Source of the DNA: Thermodesulfobacteriota bacterium
Lineage (GTDB): Bacteria; Desulfobacterota; UBA8473
Direction: 5' to 3'
Assembly (NCBI GenBank): GCA_040757775.1
Contig: JBFLWQ010000014.1
Span: forward strand, 19,860 to 83,859
Length of the DNA stretch: 64,000 nt
In this document: positions 51,599 to 60,993 of the stretch, piece by piece
Position numbering within the stretch: position 1 is the stretch's first letter
Layout of the letters: every line of letters begins with the position of its first letter
Notes under the pieces: model-generated
Told to the model about the DNA's origin: nothing
The model's input: the letters and a program-made list of their open reading frames with translations, nothing else
Database searches by the model: none
Made by a program: the position numbers and the translations under genes

Positions 51599-51639
51599 AG
51601 TCTGAAGTCTATGGTCTGAATTATAGAGGGAGTGATGTA

Positions 51640-52446
51640 ATGTTGTCTGTACGCAAGAAAGAGCTGGGCTTTACTTTGATAGAAATTATGATTGCCCTTG
51701 CAATAGCAGGCATTCTTCTGGTCTCAATATACAATCTGTATATTTCTCAAAGCACGACGTACACGGTGCAGGAACAGGTTTCGGATATGCAGCAGAATGC
51801 CAGGGTAGCTATGGATATTGTATCAAGGCACATCCGTATGGCAGGGCTTGGTCAGCCGAGCTGGACAACGATCAACGGTACTTCGGGCATCACTTACAAA
51901 GGCATAAGTGTTACAGACGGGGGCACAGGAAACCCGGATACCCTTACTGTCGTCGGATGCATTGATCCCCCGCCTGGCAAACTGGGATCTGCTGCTGCTG
52001 CAAGCAGTACCACCATTACCCTCCAGTCATCTGCTGAAGCAAGTAAATTTAATACCACAACCAAGAGCGACATCTTCATAGGAGAGCTTGAAAATGCCAA
52101 GGTGACCGGTATTTCAGGAGCCGTTTTAACCATTGATACAAACCCGATTCAGACTGGAAATCAGGGAACTACAAATGCATTTTCAGCTGGCGCCAATGTC
52201 TACCTGGTTAAGAGGGTGACATATACCATTGATAGTACAAGTGTAACCATAGAAAGGGACGAAAATACAGGAAGCGGCAATGAAGAGATTGCGGTAAATG
52301 TTGAGGATTTACAGGTGACTTTTACAACACCCACAGTAAATCTTTCCATAACCGCCAGGACAAGAAGTAAAGACCCTAATTACACCGGTGATGGCTACCA
52401 CCGAATGACACTAACCTCGAATATAATAGCAAGAAACCTGGAGTAA
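51640..52446 (+). CDS. pilW: PilW-type minor pilin
   Basis: The 268-residue prepilin has leader MLSVRKKELG and helix FTLIEIMIALAIAGILLVSI, then SDMQQNARVAMDIVSRHIRMAGLG, the PilW hallmark helix, and a strand-rich C-terminal head with SITARTRSKDPNYTGDGYHR close to the end, also typical of PilW. It probably helps prime pilus assembly with PilV and PilX. GAGGGAG precedes ATG. It is separated from pilV by about 200 bp of heptamer repeats and the four-helix remnant, so the operon has been invaded. Confidence 0.88.
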   Translation: MLSVRKKELGFTLIEIMIALAIAGILLVSIYNLYISQSTTYTVQEQVSDMQQNARVAMDIVSRHIRMAGLGQPSWTTINGTSGITYKGISVTDGGTGNPDTLTVVGCIDPPPGKLGSAAAASSTTITLQSSAEASKFNTTTKSDIFIGELENAKVTGISGAVLTIDTNPIQTGNQGTTNAFSAGANVYLVKRVTYTIDSTSVTIERDENTGSGNEEIAVNVEDLQVTFTTPTVNLSITARTRSKDPNYTGDGYHRMTLTSNIIARNLE

Positions 52447-52521
52447 TAAGATAAGGACAAAAGGAGATTCAACTGAACCGATATAGTATAGCATTCTATT
52501 CAGAAGAGAAGTAGATGCAAT

Positions 52522-53484
52522 ATGGAAAAACTAAAAAGGTACATTTTAAATAACTTTGAACGGGTATTAATCCTTATTATACTGGTTGCCGTTTTATTCG
52601 TACACTACCTTGTCTTTCAGAAAATGGCTTTCCTGAACTTCTATTACCTCCCGGTTTTGCTCGCTGGTTTTTTCCTTGGCCGCAGAACTGCCGTCCTGTT
52701 CGCTTTATTTTGCATACTTTTAATGGGCATCTTTTACATAGCTGTTCCTCAGTTTTTCTCTCATGCCAGGGAGGATTTTGATATAATAATAAACCTCACA
52801 GTATGGGGTTCATTTCTCATGTTAACCAGCTACATTGTTGGCACCCTGTTCGAGGACAAGGAGCAAAGGATTAAGGATCTTAAAAATGCCTATATAGGTG
52901 TTTTGGAAATTCTCTCTAAATATCTGGAATCTACCGACCGTTACACTAAAGGACATTCTATAAGGGTTTCTAATATTGTTACAGAGATAGCTATTGTTAT
53001 GGAGCTTTCCATGGCTGAGGTTGAAAATATCAAGGCTGCTGCCCTTCTGCATGATATCGGAAAGGTTGACATCAGTATGGACCTGATTCGAAAGGCTGCC
53101 TCTCTGGATAGAGAGGAGAAACAGGAGGTTGAAACCCATTCAGAAAAAGGGGCAAAGATTTTGAACAGCGTGGGGAATGTTCTCAAGGAAGCCGTTCCTA
53201 TAGTACTAATCCATCACAGATGGTATAAAGATATTTACAGTGATGGTGAGCGTTCGCTGACGGGTGAAGCTAAATTAGGGGCGTGCATTGTAGCTGTAGC
53301 TGATGCATATGATGCTATTACTTCTGACAGGTCTTACCGTGCAGGAAAGACTCCTGGACAGGCACTTGAGGAGATTGAAAACGGATCAGGAAAACAATTT
53401 CACCCTGAGGTAGTAAAGGCTTTTAGAAGGGTTCTTGCTGTTAAAGTTGATGATTTCGAAGATAACATCATTTCAATGAAATAA
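52522..53484 (+). CDS. HD-GYP-like phosphodiesterase domain membrane protein, degenerate GYP
   Basis: The 320-residue protein has three to four membrane helices (about residues 12-110) and an HD domain: KGHSIRVSNIV (metal His), LLHDIGKVDIS with HD at 177-178, ETHSEKGAKIL and IHH at 231-232. In place of the ExxDGxGYPxGL segment the sequence reads YKDIYSDGERSLTGEA, so the GYP motif is not conserved, while VADAYDAITSDRSYR is. It may hydrolyse c-di-GMP with altered specificity or only bind it. It lies inside the minor-pilin operon, a natural place for c-di-GMP control of pili. Confidence 0.85.
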   Translation: MEKLKRYILNNFERVLILIILVAVLFVHYLVFQKMAFLNFYYLPVLLAGFFLGRRTAVLFALFCILLMGIFYIAVPQFFSHAREDFDIIINLTVWGSFLMLTSYIVGTLFEDKEQRIKDLKNAYIGVLEILSKYLESTDRYTKGHSIRVSNIVTEIAIVMELSMAEVENIKAAALLHDIGKVDISMDLIRKAASLDREEKQEVETHSEKGAKILNSVGNVLKEAVPIVLIHHRWYKDIYSDGERSLTGEAKLGACIVAVADAYDAITSDRSYRAGKTPGQALEEIENGSGKQFHPEVVKAFRRVLAVKVDDFEDNIISMK

Positions 53485-53559
53485 ATCAAGGATCTCTACT
53501 TCTGAGTTAAATGGATGAGTAGACTATAACCAGTATAAGAAGAGTAGGAGGTCATAATA

Positions 53560-55113
53560 ATGGATAGAATTCCAATGTTGTTGAAAGACGAAAAGGGGAT
53601 AGCGCTGGTTGTAGCCCTTTTGTTTTTGACGCTCTTATCACTACTCGGGATTGCAGGAATCATCACATCTAGTACAGATACAAAGATAGCAGGCAACACC
53701 CTTTCCAGCACAAAGGCACTTTATATTGCTGAAGCCGGGCTGACAAGAGCCGAGGCAGAGCTTATCAATGATCTGAGTACGGACCAGAATATCGCCAACT
53801 CCAGTTTTGCAGCAACATCAGGCACCATAACCATAACACCCAGTTCCACTGCTTTTTATAATGTACTCAGCAACATTTCATTCGGCGCAGGCTCCTATAC
53901 TATCCAGTTTAAAAACTACGGAACTACGCCCAATTACGAATCCGCAATTGTCCTTGTCAGATCCATCGGAACAGGTCCAAACTCATCTACAGTGACATTG
54001 GAAAGATACCTTTCGGCTGAGAACATCTCGCCCTGGAATAATGCAATCTTTGCCGGGGGAGGCGGCGGCAGTGCTCCTGTTACAGGAAGTGTTGTAATCG
54101 CCGGCTCCATTCACTTACTGGGCAACGGTCTCGCTGCTACTGCTACGGTTTTCAACAACCAGACAGGCTACTGCCGAAACAGCAATACAGGTATGGATAC
54201 AACACTCGCAGGCAAGATTGCCGGCGGCACCACCTCTGATCTGGATGCAAAATTCAGGGTTAAGAACGGGCGGGTCGACATGACCCTAGGAAGTGGGACG
54301 ATAGGGGAATCGTCAAGTCCGTTTAAAGGGATATACGTAACAACCGGGGCAGATTCAGGCGGTGACGGTGTGAATGACGATATACTCGGCGGAAATAATG
54401 CAGGGGCAGGTCAGAACCTCTATGCTGACAAAGGTGTGAATTATGCAGAGGCATATGACCTGGAAGATTATAATATAACATTGCCGAGCATTGACACGAC
54501 CTGGATGGATGCCAACTCAAAAAACTTAACAGGTACAACACAAAGTGACGGTGCACCTACACCAAAAGGTCTGATAGCCGGTGCGCTGGAGTTGACAGGG
54601 AAGTACAAGGTGGGGCCGACATGGTATTATCCTGATATCAATCAAAGTGATGCGAATGGCTCCATATCTTTTAATTCATCGACAAAGGTACTTACTATAA
54701 GCGGGATAGTCAAGGTATCATCCCTGAACATAAGTGACGATATAACATATGCCGGAAAAGGGACTATATACGTGACAGGGACGACCAATATCGATGGTCA
54801 TGTCCTGCCTGAAACAGCAGCATCCTATCCAACCACAAATGCTCTTGGTGTTGTGAGTACAGGGAATATGACTCTGCCCTCAAGTGCTAACAAGCTGTTA
54901 ACAGGAGCTTACTACAGTTCTGGTACAGTTACCAGCAACAAACAGAACGAACTGGCTGGCACGATTGTCTGTCAAAATTTTAATATAACTGCCCAGGTCC
55001 CCAGGCTATGGCAAGTCCCCTCATTAGCATCGAACCTCCCTCCGGGAATGCCCGGTGCCACTCAGAACTGGGTTCTTACTAAAAAGACATGGCGGGAGAT
55101 AACCAGGGATTAG
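53560..55113 (+). CDS. pilX: PilX-type large minor pilin / adhesin-like protein
   Basis: The 517-residue protein starts with a PilX-type N-terminus: KDEKGIALVVALLFLTLLSL, in which Gly precedes an Ile instead of Phe and the mature Glu5 is absent, as in many PilX/PilY-associated proteins. AGNTLSSTKALYIAEAGLTR is the following family helix. The rest is rich in Gly, Ser, Thr and Asn with beta-repeat character (FAGGGGGSAPVTGSVVIAG and similar), suggesting a long extracellular fibre-like domain. It could be a tip adhesin. AGGAGG precedes ATG. Confidence 0.83.
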   Translation: MDRIPMLLKDEKGIALVVALLFLTLLSLLGIAGIITSSTDTKIAGNTLSSTKALYIAEAGLTRAEAELINDLSTDQNIANSSFAATSGTITITPSSTAFYNVLSNISFGAGSYTIQFKNYGTTPNYESAIVLVRSIGTGPNSSTVTLERYLSAENISPWNNAIFAGGGGGSAPVTGSVVIAGSIHLLGNGLAATATVFNNQTGYCRNSNTGMDTTLAGKIAGGTTSDLDAKFRVKNGRVDMTLGSGTIGESSSPFKGIYVTTGADSGGDGVNDDILGGNNAGAGQNLYADKGVNYAEAYDLEDYNITLPSIDTTWMDANSKNLTGTTQSDGAPTPKGLIAGALELTGKYKVGPTWYYPDINQSDANGSISFNSSTKVLTISGIVKVSSLNISDDITYAGKGTIYVTGTTNIDGHVLPETAASYPTTNALGVVSTGNMTLPSSANKLLTGAYYSSGTVTSNKQNELAGTIVCQNFNITAQVPRLWQVPSLASNLPPGMPGATQNWVLTKKTWREITRD

Positions 55114-55141
55114 CAAATATTTGTACAGGCAGGTCGTTCAT

Positions 55142-55624
55142 TTGAAAAAAAAGATTAAAGGCAAAGAGGACCTGAAGAAAGTTGTAGAGAGGGTAAAAAA
55201 AGAGGGTAAAAGGATCGTTTTTACGAACGGGTGTTTTGATTTGATTCATGTAGGCCACACCAGATACCTTGAAGAGGCTAAAAAACTCGGAGATATTTTG
55301 ATAGTGGCTGTAAACAGTGATCAGTCTGTGAGGACTATAAAGGGGAATAAAAGACCCATCATCCCTGAAGAAGAACGGGCAGAGGTTCTATCTGCATTGC
55401 AATGTGTGGATTTTGTTGTAATATTTCATGAGCCGGATCCCTTAAATATAATCTCTCTTCTGGAACCCGATGTCCTTGTCAAAGGCGGAGACTGGGGAAA
55501 AGATGCCATAATCGGCAGAGAGGTCGTTGAATCTGCTGGAGGGAAAGTCGTTCGCATACCTGAAATAAAAGGGGCTTCTACCAGCAGTATTATAGATAAG
55601 ATCGTGAGTCGTACTTACGAGTAA
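55142..55624 (+). CDS. rfaE2: D-glycero-beta-D-manno-heptose 1-phosphate adenylyltransferase
   Basis: I chose TTG 55142 (160 residues) with AGG-type ribosome-binding bases eight upstream; an in-frame TTG at 55121 lacks one. The cytidylyltransferase-type HxGH is in NGCFDLIHVGHTRYL (about residues 27-41), and TSSIIDKI ends the protein. It activates heptose phosphate with ATP to ADP-heptose for lipopolysaccharide inner core, so the cell should have an LPS outer membrane. Only the RfaE2 half is present; the kinase half must be elsewhere. Its stop overlaps the convergent yraN gene by ten bases. Confidence 0.92.
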   Translation: MKKKIKGKEDLKKVVERVKKEGKRIVFTNGCFDLIHVGHTRYLEEAKKLGDILIVAVNSDQSVRTIKGNKRPIIPEEERAEVLSALQCVDFVVIFHEPDPLNIISLLEPDVLVKGGDWGKDAIIGREVVESAGGKVVRIPEIKGASTSSIIDKIVSRTYE

Positions 55625-55992
55625 CGGGAGCTAAGCTCAAAGGCGTTCTTTATCAACTCTACCTTCTCTCCCTCTTCAGAAATCTGAACTGCCACCACAT
55701 CAAACCGGGCATCCATATTCTGCAGGTCATTTTTGTTTATATAGTTCAAAGCCACCTTGGAAATTTGGTGTTGTTTTCTTTTATTTACTACCTGGCCGGG
55801 ATGACCATACTCCAGTGATGATCTGGTCTTCACCTCGATAAAAGCAAGAGTCTTTTTGTCTTTTGCTATAATATCCACCTCTCCAAACTTACACGTATAG
55901 TTTTGCTCAATAATCTTATATTTCAACCCCTTCAAGTGTGAAACGGCGATTTCTTCTCCCCTTTTACCTAAGGAGACCCTTTCTTCAGTCAT
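55615..55992 (-). CDS. yraN: YraN family (UPF0102) endonuclease-fold protein
   Basis: The 125-residue protein has the PD-(D/E)xK-like core of UPF0102: EEIAVSHLKGLKYKIIEQNY, FGEVDIIAKDKKTLAFIEVKTRSS (Asp, Glu and Lys of the motif) and a C-terminal QHQISKVALNYINKN. The family resembles Holliday junction resolvases but has no proven activity. It overlaps rnhB by eight bases as the last gene of the trmD operon and overlaps the end of rfaE2 from the other strand. Confidence 0.94.
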   Translation of the reverse strand: MTEERVSLGKRGEEIAVSHLKGLKYKIIEQNYTCKFGEVDIIAKDKKTLAFIEVKTRSSLEYGHPGQVVNKRKQHQISKVALNYINKNDLQNMDARFDVVAVQISEEGEKVELIKNAFELSSRYS

Positions 55993-56641
55993 TGTCTACC
56001 CATTCACGATTTACGACTTCCGATTCACGAGTTAAATACTCTTTTACACCTTTAAATGTTCTTCTGTGGATTTCACAGCACCCGGATCTTTTAATTGCCT
56101 GCCTATGTTCTTCTGTCCCGTAACCTTTGTTCCTGGCAAAATTGTACTGAGGATATATGCTGTGGTATTCAACCATTATTCTGTCTCTGGTAACCTTGGC
56201 AATTATGGATGCGGCAGCAATGGAAGGACTAATTGTATCACCTTTTTTTATGACTGATTGGGGAATCTGGGTGGGAATAAAATGAATACCATCGACCAGG
56301 ATATAGTCGACTTGATAATTTAAGGCAGCTACGGCTGATTGCATTGCCTTTAGGCTAGCTTGAAGGATATTGATTCTTTCAATCTCTCTTTGACCTACAA
56401 TACCAACGCTTACTGCTTCAGCATGTTTATAGATTTCACTAAACAATATTTCTCTTCTATTGGCGGATAGCTTCTTAGAATCTGCAATACCTTGTATAGT
56501 ATGGTTCTCAGGAAGGATAACAGCAGCAGCAACTACAGGCCCTGCCAGGGGCCCCCTACCTGCCTCATCGACTCCGGCTACGAATTGATATCCCATTGCA
56601 TAGATTTCTCTCTCCGGTTCAACATGAGAGATGGATATCAT
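55985..56641 (-). CDS. rnhB: ribonuclease HII
   Basis: The 218-residue enzyme removes RNA from RNA-DNA hybrids. The DExAGRGPLAGP motif (GVDEAGRGPLAGPVVAAAV, from about residue 23) supplies two catalytic acidic residues, and LVDGIHF and AASIIAKVTRDR supply the others. The ATG overlaps the rplS stop by one base. An in-frame ATG 15 codons later is possible. The last residues (LTRESEVVNREWVDND) are encoded by a heptameric repeat array, so the C-terminus has been extended by a repeat. Confidence 0.95.
   Translation of the reverse strand: MISISHVEPEREIYAMGYQFVAGVDEAGRGPLAGPVVAAAVILPENHTIQGIADSKKLSANRREILFSEIYKHAEAVSVGIVGQREIERINILQASLKAMQSAVAALNYQVDYILVDGIHFIPTQIPQSVIKKGDTISPSIAAASIIAKVTRDRIMVEYHSIYPQYNFARNKGYGTEEHRQAIKRSGCCEIHRRTFKGVKEYLTRESEVVNREWVDND
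56000..56034. repeat. heptameric array inside the rnhB 3-prime end
   Basis: TTCACGATTTACGACTTCCG ATTCACGAG in seven-base steps, coding for the last residues of RNase HII on the minus strand. A related array is at 57026-57043 between rplS and the methyltransferase gene. Confidence 0.6.
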
Positions 56642-56991
56642 TATGAAATTCTCCGTTCTTTGATACGGGCAGCCTTGCCCCTCAGTTTTCTAAGATAGTA
56701 GAGCTTAGCCCTTCTGACACGTCCTTTGCGAACAACCTCTATCTTGGCAATTCTAGGCGAATGGAGGGGAAAAATTCTTTCTACCCCAACACCGTAAGAG
56801 ACCTTTCTCACAGTAAAACTTGCCCTGCTTCCTCCTCCCTTTCTACCTATCACGACCCCTTCAAAGACCTGTATCCTTTGCTTGTCTCCTTCTATAATCT
56901 TAGAATGGACTTTAACGGTGTCTCCAGGTTGAAAGTCTGGTATATCAATGTTTATGTGTTCTTTCTCAATAAGGTCTATAGTACCATTCAT
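56641..56991 (-). CDS. rplS: 50S ribosomal protein L19
   Basis: The 116-residue protein lies in the 30S-50S interface. [60 protein letters not shown] and [18 protein letters not shown] match the family along its length. It is located between the SPOUT methyltransferase gene and rnhB, as in many Deltaproteobacteria-like genomes. Confidence 0.98.
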   Translation of the reverse strand: MNGTIDLIEKEHINIDIPDFQPGDTVKVHSKIIEGDKQRIQVFEGVVIGRKGGGSRASFTVRKVSYGVGVERIFPLHSPRIAKIEVVRKGRVRRAKLYYLRKLRGKAARIKERRIS

Positions 56992-57048
56992 AATTGCTTC
57001 TTCTCCCTTTTATTCGATCTACTTTCGACTCACGATTTACGATTTTCT

Positions 57049-57627
57049 CTATCTCATTCCTAAAAGTCTATCCAGGATTATAGCTGCTGCTGACCTGACC
57101 GATAAATGATAGTAGTTAGTATCGCCTCGAATAGGTGCCAGGACATAGTCTGAATTCCTAATAACCTCCTCAGTTATCCCCCACCCGGTTCCCAATAATA
57201 AAAGATACGGCTGAGAATCTTCCTCAATCAGTTTCTTTAGATTTAGATAATCGATACTCCTTTCTAAATGCTTGGCATCGGTAATTATCGTTTTTGGCTT
57301 AAACCCTCGATGACTATAGATATCTTCACAGACATCCTCCAGGGAATTGGCTATTGCAACCAATTCCAGGGCTTCTTTTCTTTTTGGATTATAGTCAGCA
57401 CCAGGACCTGTCAGCCAGTGAGAAAGAATTCTTCTTGCCAGTATCTGTTGTTTTCTGAACGGGGTTACCAAATAGTATTTGACTATTCCAAAAGTAATAG
57501 CTGCTCTTGCAATATCATGAATATCCAGATTGGTCAATGCCGTAGAAACAACCCTTTTGTTTTTGTCATAAACAGGATAGTGCAGCAAGGCTAAATAGAG
57601 ATTTGCCCTTTTTGTTATTTTTACCAC
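57049..57627 (-). CDS. SPOUT-type RNA methyltransferase (PF09936-like)
   Basis: The 192-residue protein starts at GTG 57627, overlapping the trmD stop. LYLALLHYPVYDKNKRVVSTA is its first strand-helix, TALTNLDIHDIARAAITF carries the family N-terminal signature, and PYLLLLGTGWGITEEVI is the knotted SAM-binding loop. Members sit beside trmD in Desulfobacterota, Nitrospirota and Aquificae; the target nucleotide in tRNA or rRNA is not settled. Confidence 0.88.
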   Translation of the reverse strand: MVKITKRANLYLALLHYPVYDKNKRVVSTALTNLDIHDIARAAITFGIVKYYLVTPFRKQQILARRILSHWLTGPGADYNPKRKEALELVAIANSLEDVCEDIYSHRGFKPKTIITDAKHLERSIDYLNLKKLIEEDSQPYLLLLGTGWGITEEVIRNSDYVLAPIRGDTNYYHLSVRSAAAIILDRLLGMR

Positions 57628-58370
57628 CTCTTACCTGAATCCAATTCTTCTTTTATCTCTGATAGTATCCTTAAATCTTCATCAGACAGGTCTGCCTCTT
57701 CTAATAGATCCGGCCTCCTTTCAAGTGTCCTTTTAAGGGACTGAGCGTGCCGCCATTTGTTGATTTCCTGATGGTTGCCAGAAAGGAGTACCTCCGGGAC
57801 ATTCAACCCCTTGTATTTCCTTGGGCGAGTATATTGTGGATATTCCAATAACCAGTTGAAAAAGGACTCATCCTCTGCTGACTTTGGATTTCCCAGAACT
57901 CCAGGGATTAATCTTGCAACGGCATCTAGCAATACCATGGCTGCAAGCTCTCCACCAGAAAGGATATAGTCACCAATTGAGATCTCCTCATCAACATACT
58001 CTCTTACCCTCTCGTCTATCCCCTCATATTTACCACAAATAATGATCAGGCAAGAGAGCTTTGACAACCTTACAGCGTATCTTTGGTCAAACCTCTTTCC
58101 CTGAGGGGTTAACAGGATAACCTTTGATTCTCCAATGCGAGGTCTCACCTTTTCAACAGCCATAATGATGGGCTCTGGTTTTATCACCATTCCCCGCCCA
58201 CCACCATAAGGATAGTCATCAGCAGTATGGTGTTTGTCTGATGTAAAATCACGGATATCATGAACCTTTATCTTAATTAATTTTTCTTCTTGTGCCCGTT
58301 TTAATAAGCTTTCATTTAGCGGTGAAGAGAACATATTTGGAAATAAGGTAAGGATATCAAATCTCACCAT
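57621..58370 (-). CDS. trmD: tRNA (guanine-N1)-methyltransferase
   Basis: I chose ATG 58370 (249 residues) with GAGGGG ten bases upstream; TTG 58376 adds two residues. TrmD makes m1G37 in tRNAs that read CNN or GGN codons. The trefoil knot is formed by IIICGKYEGIDERV and EEISIGDYILSGGELAAMVL, with DYPYGGGRGMVIKPEPI near residue 58. It overlaps rimM by 14 bases. Length is normal. Confidence 0.97.
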   Translation of the reverse strand: MVRFDILTLFPNMFSSPLNESLLKRAQEEKLIKIKVHDIRDFTSDKHHTADDYPYGGGRGMVIKPEPIIMAVEKVRPRIGESKVILLTPQGKRFDQRYAVRLSKLSCLIIICGKYEGIDERVREYVDEEISIGDYILSGGELAAMVLLDAVARLIPGVLGNPKSAEDESFFNWLLEYPQYTRPRKYKGLNVPEVLLSGNHQEINKWRHAQSLKRTLERRPDLLEEADLSDEDLRILSEIKEELDSGKRW

Positions 58371-58902
58371 CTTCAAAGAGCCCCTCTAACGGATGGATAA
58401 TCATTATCTTTTTTATAACATCTATATTGGTAACCACCTCAGCAATTGCCGGAATCAAGTATTCTTTTTTCTTATTGCGAATAACATAGACGTCATTGCT
58501 TCCCGTCTGAAGGATCCTTTCTATCTTTCCCAGAAAGGTACCTTCGTCAGTAAATACATTTAACCCAATTATTTCAAACCAATAATACTCATCTTCAGAA
58601 AGGGGATTTAGCTTGCTTTTCTCAATAAAGATAGAGGTTCCTACCAGTTTTTCAGCTTCATTAATGGAGGATATACCATCAAATTTCAGAAGGATAATTT
58701 TTTTGTGGAATTCAACATTAGTAATTTCGTATTTTTTAAAGCCCTCTTTTTCATCTTTTATATAAAAAAACTTTTGCGAGGTGAAGATCTCCGGGGATTC
58801 GGCATATGAATTTACCCGTAACTTGCCCTGAATTCCATGAGTATTGACGATCTTTCCTATAACTAACAGCCCATTTTCCATTGCAAAGAAAAAGTCACTC
58901 AA
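58357..58902 (-). CDS. rimM: 16S rRNA processing protein RimM
   Basis: The 181-residue protein binds S19 during 30S head assembly. [19 protein letters not shown] opens the beta-barrel, and [20 protein letters not shown] plus NDVYVIRN and [10 protein letters not shown] form the PRC-barrel. The first codon is TTG 58902 with GGAG four bases upstream, or ATG 58881. It overlaps the KH gene by eight bases. Confidence 0.95.
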   Translation of the reverse strand: MSDFFFAMENGLLVIGKIVNTHGIQGKLRVNSYAESPEIFTSQKFFYIKDEKEGFKKYEITNVEFHKKIILLKFDGISSINEAEKLVGTSIFIEKSKLNPLSEDEYYWFEIIGLNVFTDEGTFLGKIERILQTGSNDVYVIRNKKKEYLIPAIAEVVTNIDVIKKIMIIHPLEGLFEDGEI

Positions 58903-59125
58903 TGATCTCCAGCACAGACCTCTTCCTGATCTTTGTTGAAGCAGCAGATAAGATGGTCCTCATTGCCCTGGCAGTTCTTCCCTGTTTTCCAATAACTTTC
59001 CCCAGATCCTCTTTTGCCACCCTCAGCTCTATAACCGAGGTTCTTTCTCCCTGGACCTCTGAAACCACTACTTCATCAGGGTTGTCCACCAACGATTTAG
59101 CAATGTACTCAATCAAACCTTTCAT
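58895..59125 (-). CDS. khpA: KH-domain RNA-binding protein (KhpA/YlqC)
   Basis: The 76-residue protein is a single KH domain: [20 protein letters not shown] holds the GxxG loop (GKQG), followed by [13 protein letters not shown]. KhpA binds RNA, often with KhpB, and influences cell division and envelope stress. GGAGG lies nine bases before ATG. It follows rpsP, a very common bacterial arrangement. Confidence 0.95.
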   Translation of the reverse strand: MKGLIEYIAKSLVDNPDEVVVSEVQGERTSVIELRVAKEDLGKVIGKQGRTARAMRTILSAASTKIRKRSVLEIIE

Positions 59126-59206
59126 CTTTAGTAACCTCCACCTTTCAAATTGTTAAAGAGAGCCTTCTTGCCAGTAGCCTAACCATTGAGCAAATAGAGA
59201 CTTAAA

Positions 59207-59455
59207 TCAATCAGTAAGTATACCCTTTTTCTTTAAAATACTTTTGACCGTCTGTGTCGGCTGAGCACCTCTTCGAATCCATCCCTTTATCTTTTCTTCC
59301 TCAAGTTTAACTTCGGCAGGATTCGGATGAGGGTTGTAAGTACCAACAACCTCAATATAATTGCTGTCTCTTGGCGAAGTGGATTCAGCAATTACTATCC
59401 GATAAAAAGGCCATTTTTTAGCACCCATCCTTGCCAGTCTTATCTTCACAGGCAT
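59207..59455 (-). CDS. rpsP: 30S ribosomal protein S16
   Basis: The 82-residue protein opens with [20 protein letters not shown] and has the family [39 protein letters not shown] ends it. It begins 35 bp after the ffh stop. The length is typical. Confidence 0.98.
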   Translation of the reverse strand: MPVKIRLARMGAKKWPFYRIVIAESTSPRDSNYIEVVGTYNPHPNPAEVKLEEEKIKGWIRRGAQPTQTVKSILKKKGILTD

Positions 59456-59490
59456 ATCTTTACCTCCTAAAAAGTTAACCCTTATAGCAG

Positions 59491-60822
59491 TTAAAAGGGC
59501 AGCATCCCCCTTTTAAACCCCTTCATGCCACTTGTATTAAGTTTCTTAATCATATTACGTACCTGAACATAATTCTTAATCAATTTATTTACATCCTGAA
59601 CACTGGTACCACTGCCCTTAGCGATTCTCTTGCGACGACTTCCATTTAATATGGTATGATTTAATCTTTCCTTTTTGGTCATCGAATTTATAATAGCTTC
59701 TATCTTTACCAGTTCCCCTTCATCAGGCTGTAATCCTTTAATACCCTTAATCTTATTAACTCCTGGGATCATCCCCAGGATTTGATCCAGTGAACCCATC
59801 CTTTTTATCTGTTGAATCTGTTCTTTAAAGTCTCCTAAAGTAAACGCGTTCTTTCTTATCTTCTTTTCGAGTTCCCTTGCCTTCTTATCATCAAAAGTCG
59901 CCTGGGCTTTTTCAATAAGGGATAAAACATCTCCCATCCCCAAAATACGAGAAGCCATTCTGTCGGGATAAAAAACCTCTAAGGCATCAAGCCGTTCCCC
60001 AGTACCCACAAACTTTATGGGTTTGTTGGTAACTGCCTTGATAGACAGGGCTGCCCCACCTCTTGCATCACCATCCATCTTGGTAAGGATAACTCCGTTA
60101 ATACCAAGCACTTCATTGAATTTACTTGCTATGTTAACCGCATCCTGACCAGTCATGGCATCTGCCACCAGTAGAATCTCTTTGGGCAAAACCCGTTCCT
60201 TTATCCTCTGGAGTTCCTGCATTAATCCTTCATCTATGTGTAACCTCCCGGCAGTATCAATAAGGACAATATCATGCCCATTAATATTTGGAGACCTTAA
60301 GGCATTCGTGCAGATGGTTAATGGATCTTCACCCGGTCCGGGATTATACACATCAATCTCTAACTCTTGCCCTAGTTTCTTCAACTGGTCTATCGCTGCC
60401 GGACGGTAAACATCAGCCGGAACAAGATAAGGATCACGTTTCTTCTCTTTCAAGAATCTGGCTACCTTACCAACTGTTGTTGTCTTACCAGACCCCTGCA
60501 ACCCGACAAACATTATAGATACCGGAGACTTCCCCGACAGGTTCAGTTGAGAATTCTCCCCGCCTAAAAGAGAGGTAAGCTCTTCGTTAACAATCTTTAT
60601 TACCTGCTGAGCAGGAGTGAAGCTGGTCAGAACTTCCTGTCCTAATGCCTTGATCCTAATGGCTTCAATAAAGTCCTTGACAACCCTGAAATTAACATCT
60701 GCCTCGAGGAGGACAAGACGAATCTCTCTCAGAACATCCCTGATGTTCTGTTCAGTAAGCTTACCATGTCCCCTGAGTTTTTTGAATACTGCATTTAACT
60801 TTTCTGTTAAACTCTCGAACAC
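59491..60822 (-). CDS. ffh: signal recognition particle protein Ffh
   Basis: I chose GTG 60822 (443 residues) because family members start M-F-E-x-L-T; AAGGGGAG is just upstream. An open frame extends to ATG 60858. The NG domain has [29 protein letters not shown] and [13 protein letters not shown], and the M domain has [20 protein letters not shown] for 4.5S RNA binding. It targets membrane proteins to FtsY and SecYEG. It heads the rpsP-khpA-rimM-trmD operon. The 245-bp upstream gap contains a dispersed repeat; the SRP RNA is not in the window. Confidence 0.97.
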   Translation of the reverse strand: MFESLTEKLNAVFKKLRGHGKLTEQNIRDVLREIRLVLLEADVNFRVVKDFIEAIRIKALGQEVLTSFTPAQQVIKIVNEELTSLLGGENSQLNLSGKSPVSIMFVGLQGSGKTTTVGKVARFLKEKKRDPYLVPADVYRPAAIDQLKKLGQELEIDVYNPGPGEDPLTICTNALRSPNINGHDIVLIDTAGRLHIDEGLMQELQRIKERVLPKEILLVADAMTGQDAVNIASKFNEVLGINGVILTKMDGDARGGAALSIKAVTNKPIKFVGTGERLDALEVFYPDRMASRILGMGDVLSLIEKAQATFDDKKARELEKKIRKNAFTLGDFKEQIQQIKRMGSLDQILGMIPGVNKIKGIKGLQPDEGELVKIEAIINSMTKKERLNHTILNGSRRKRIAKGSGTSVQDVNKLIKNYVQVRNMIKKLNTSGMKGFKRGMLPF

Positions 60823-60881
60823 AGGCTCCCCTTTTAAACAGAAACTCCCATGCCTCAAAGAGAGACAAAGGACAAGGAAAA

Positions 60882-60993
60882 TGTCTTTGCGAGGAGTTCG
60901 CCATAGGCGAGCAGCCCCTACAACAGTACACTTAAGTATGCTGTTGTAAAGGATGAGATTGCTTCGCCCGCCTCTGGCGGGCTCGCAATGACA
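60882..60993. repeat. composite dispersed repeat upstream of ffh
   Basis: TGTCTTTGCGAGGAGTTCGC opens and GCCCGCCTCTGGCGGGCTCG CAATGACA closes a TTGCGAG-type element, into which the palindrome ACAACAGTACACTTAAGTATG CTGTTGT (60920-60947) is inserted. The palindrome core is the one in the elements at 31307 and 46761. Confidence 0.7.
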
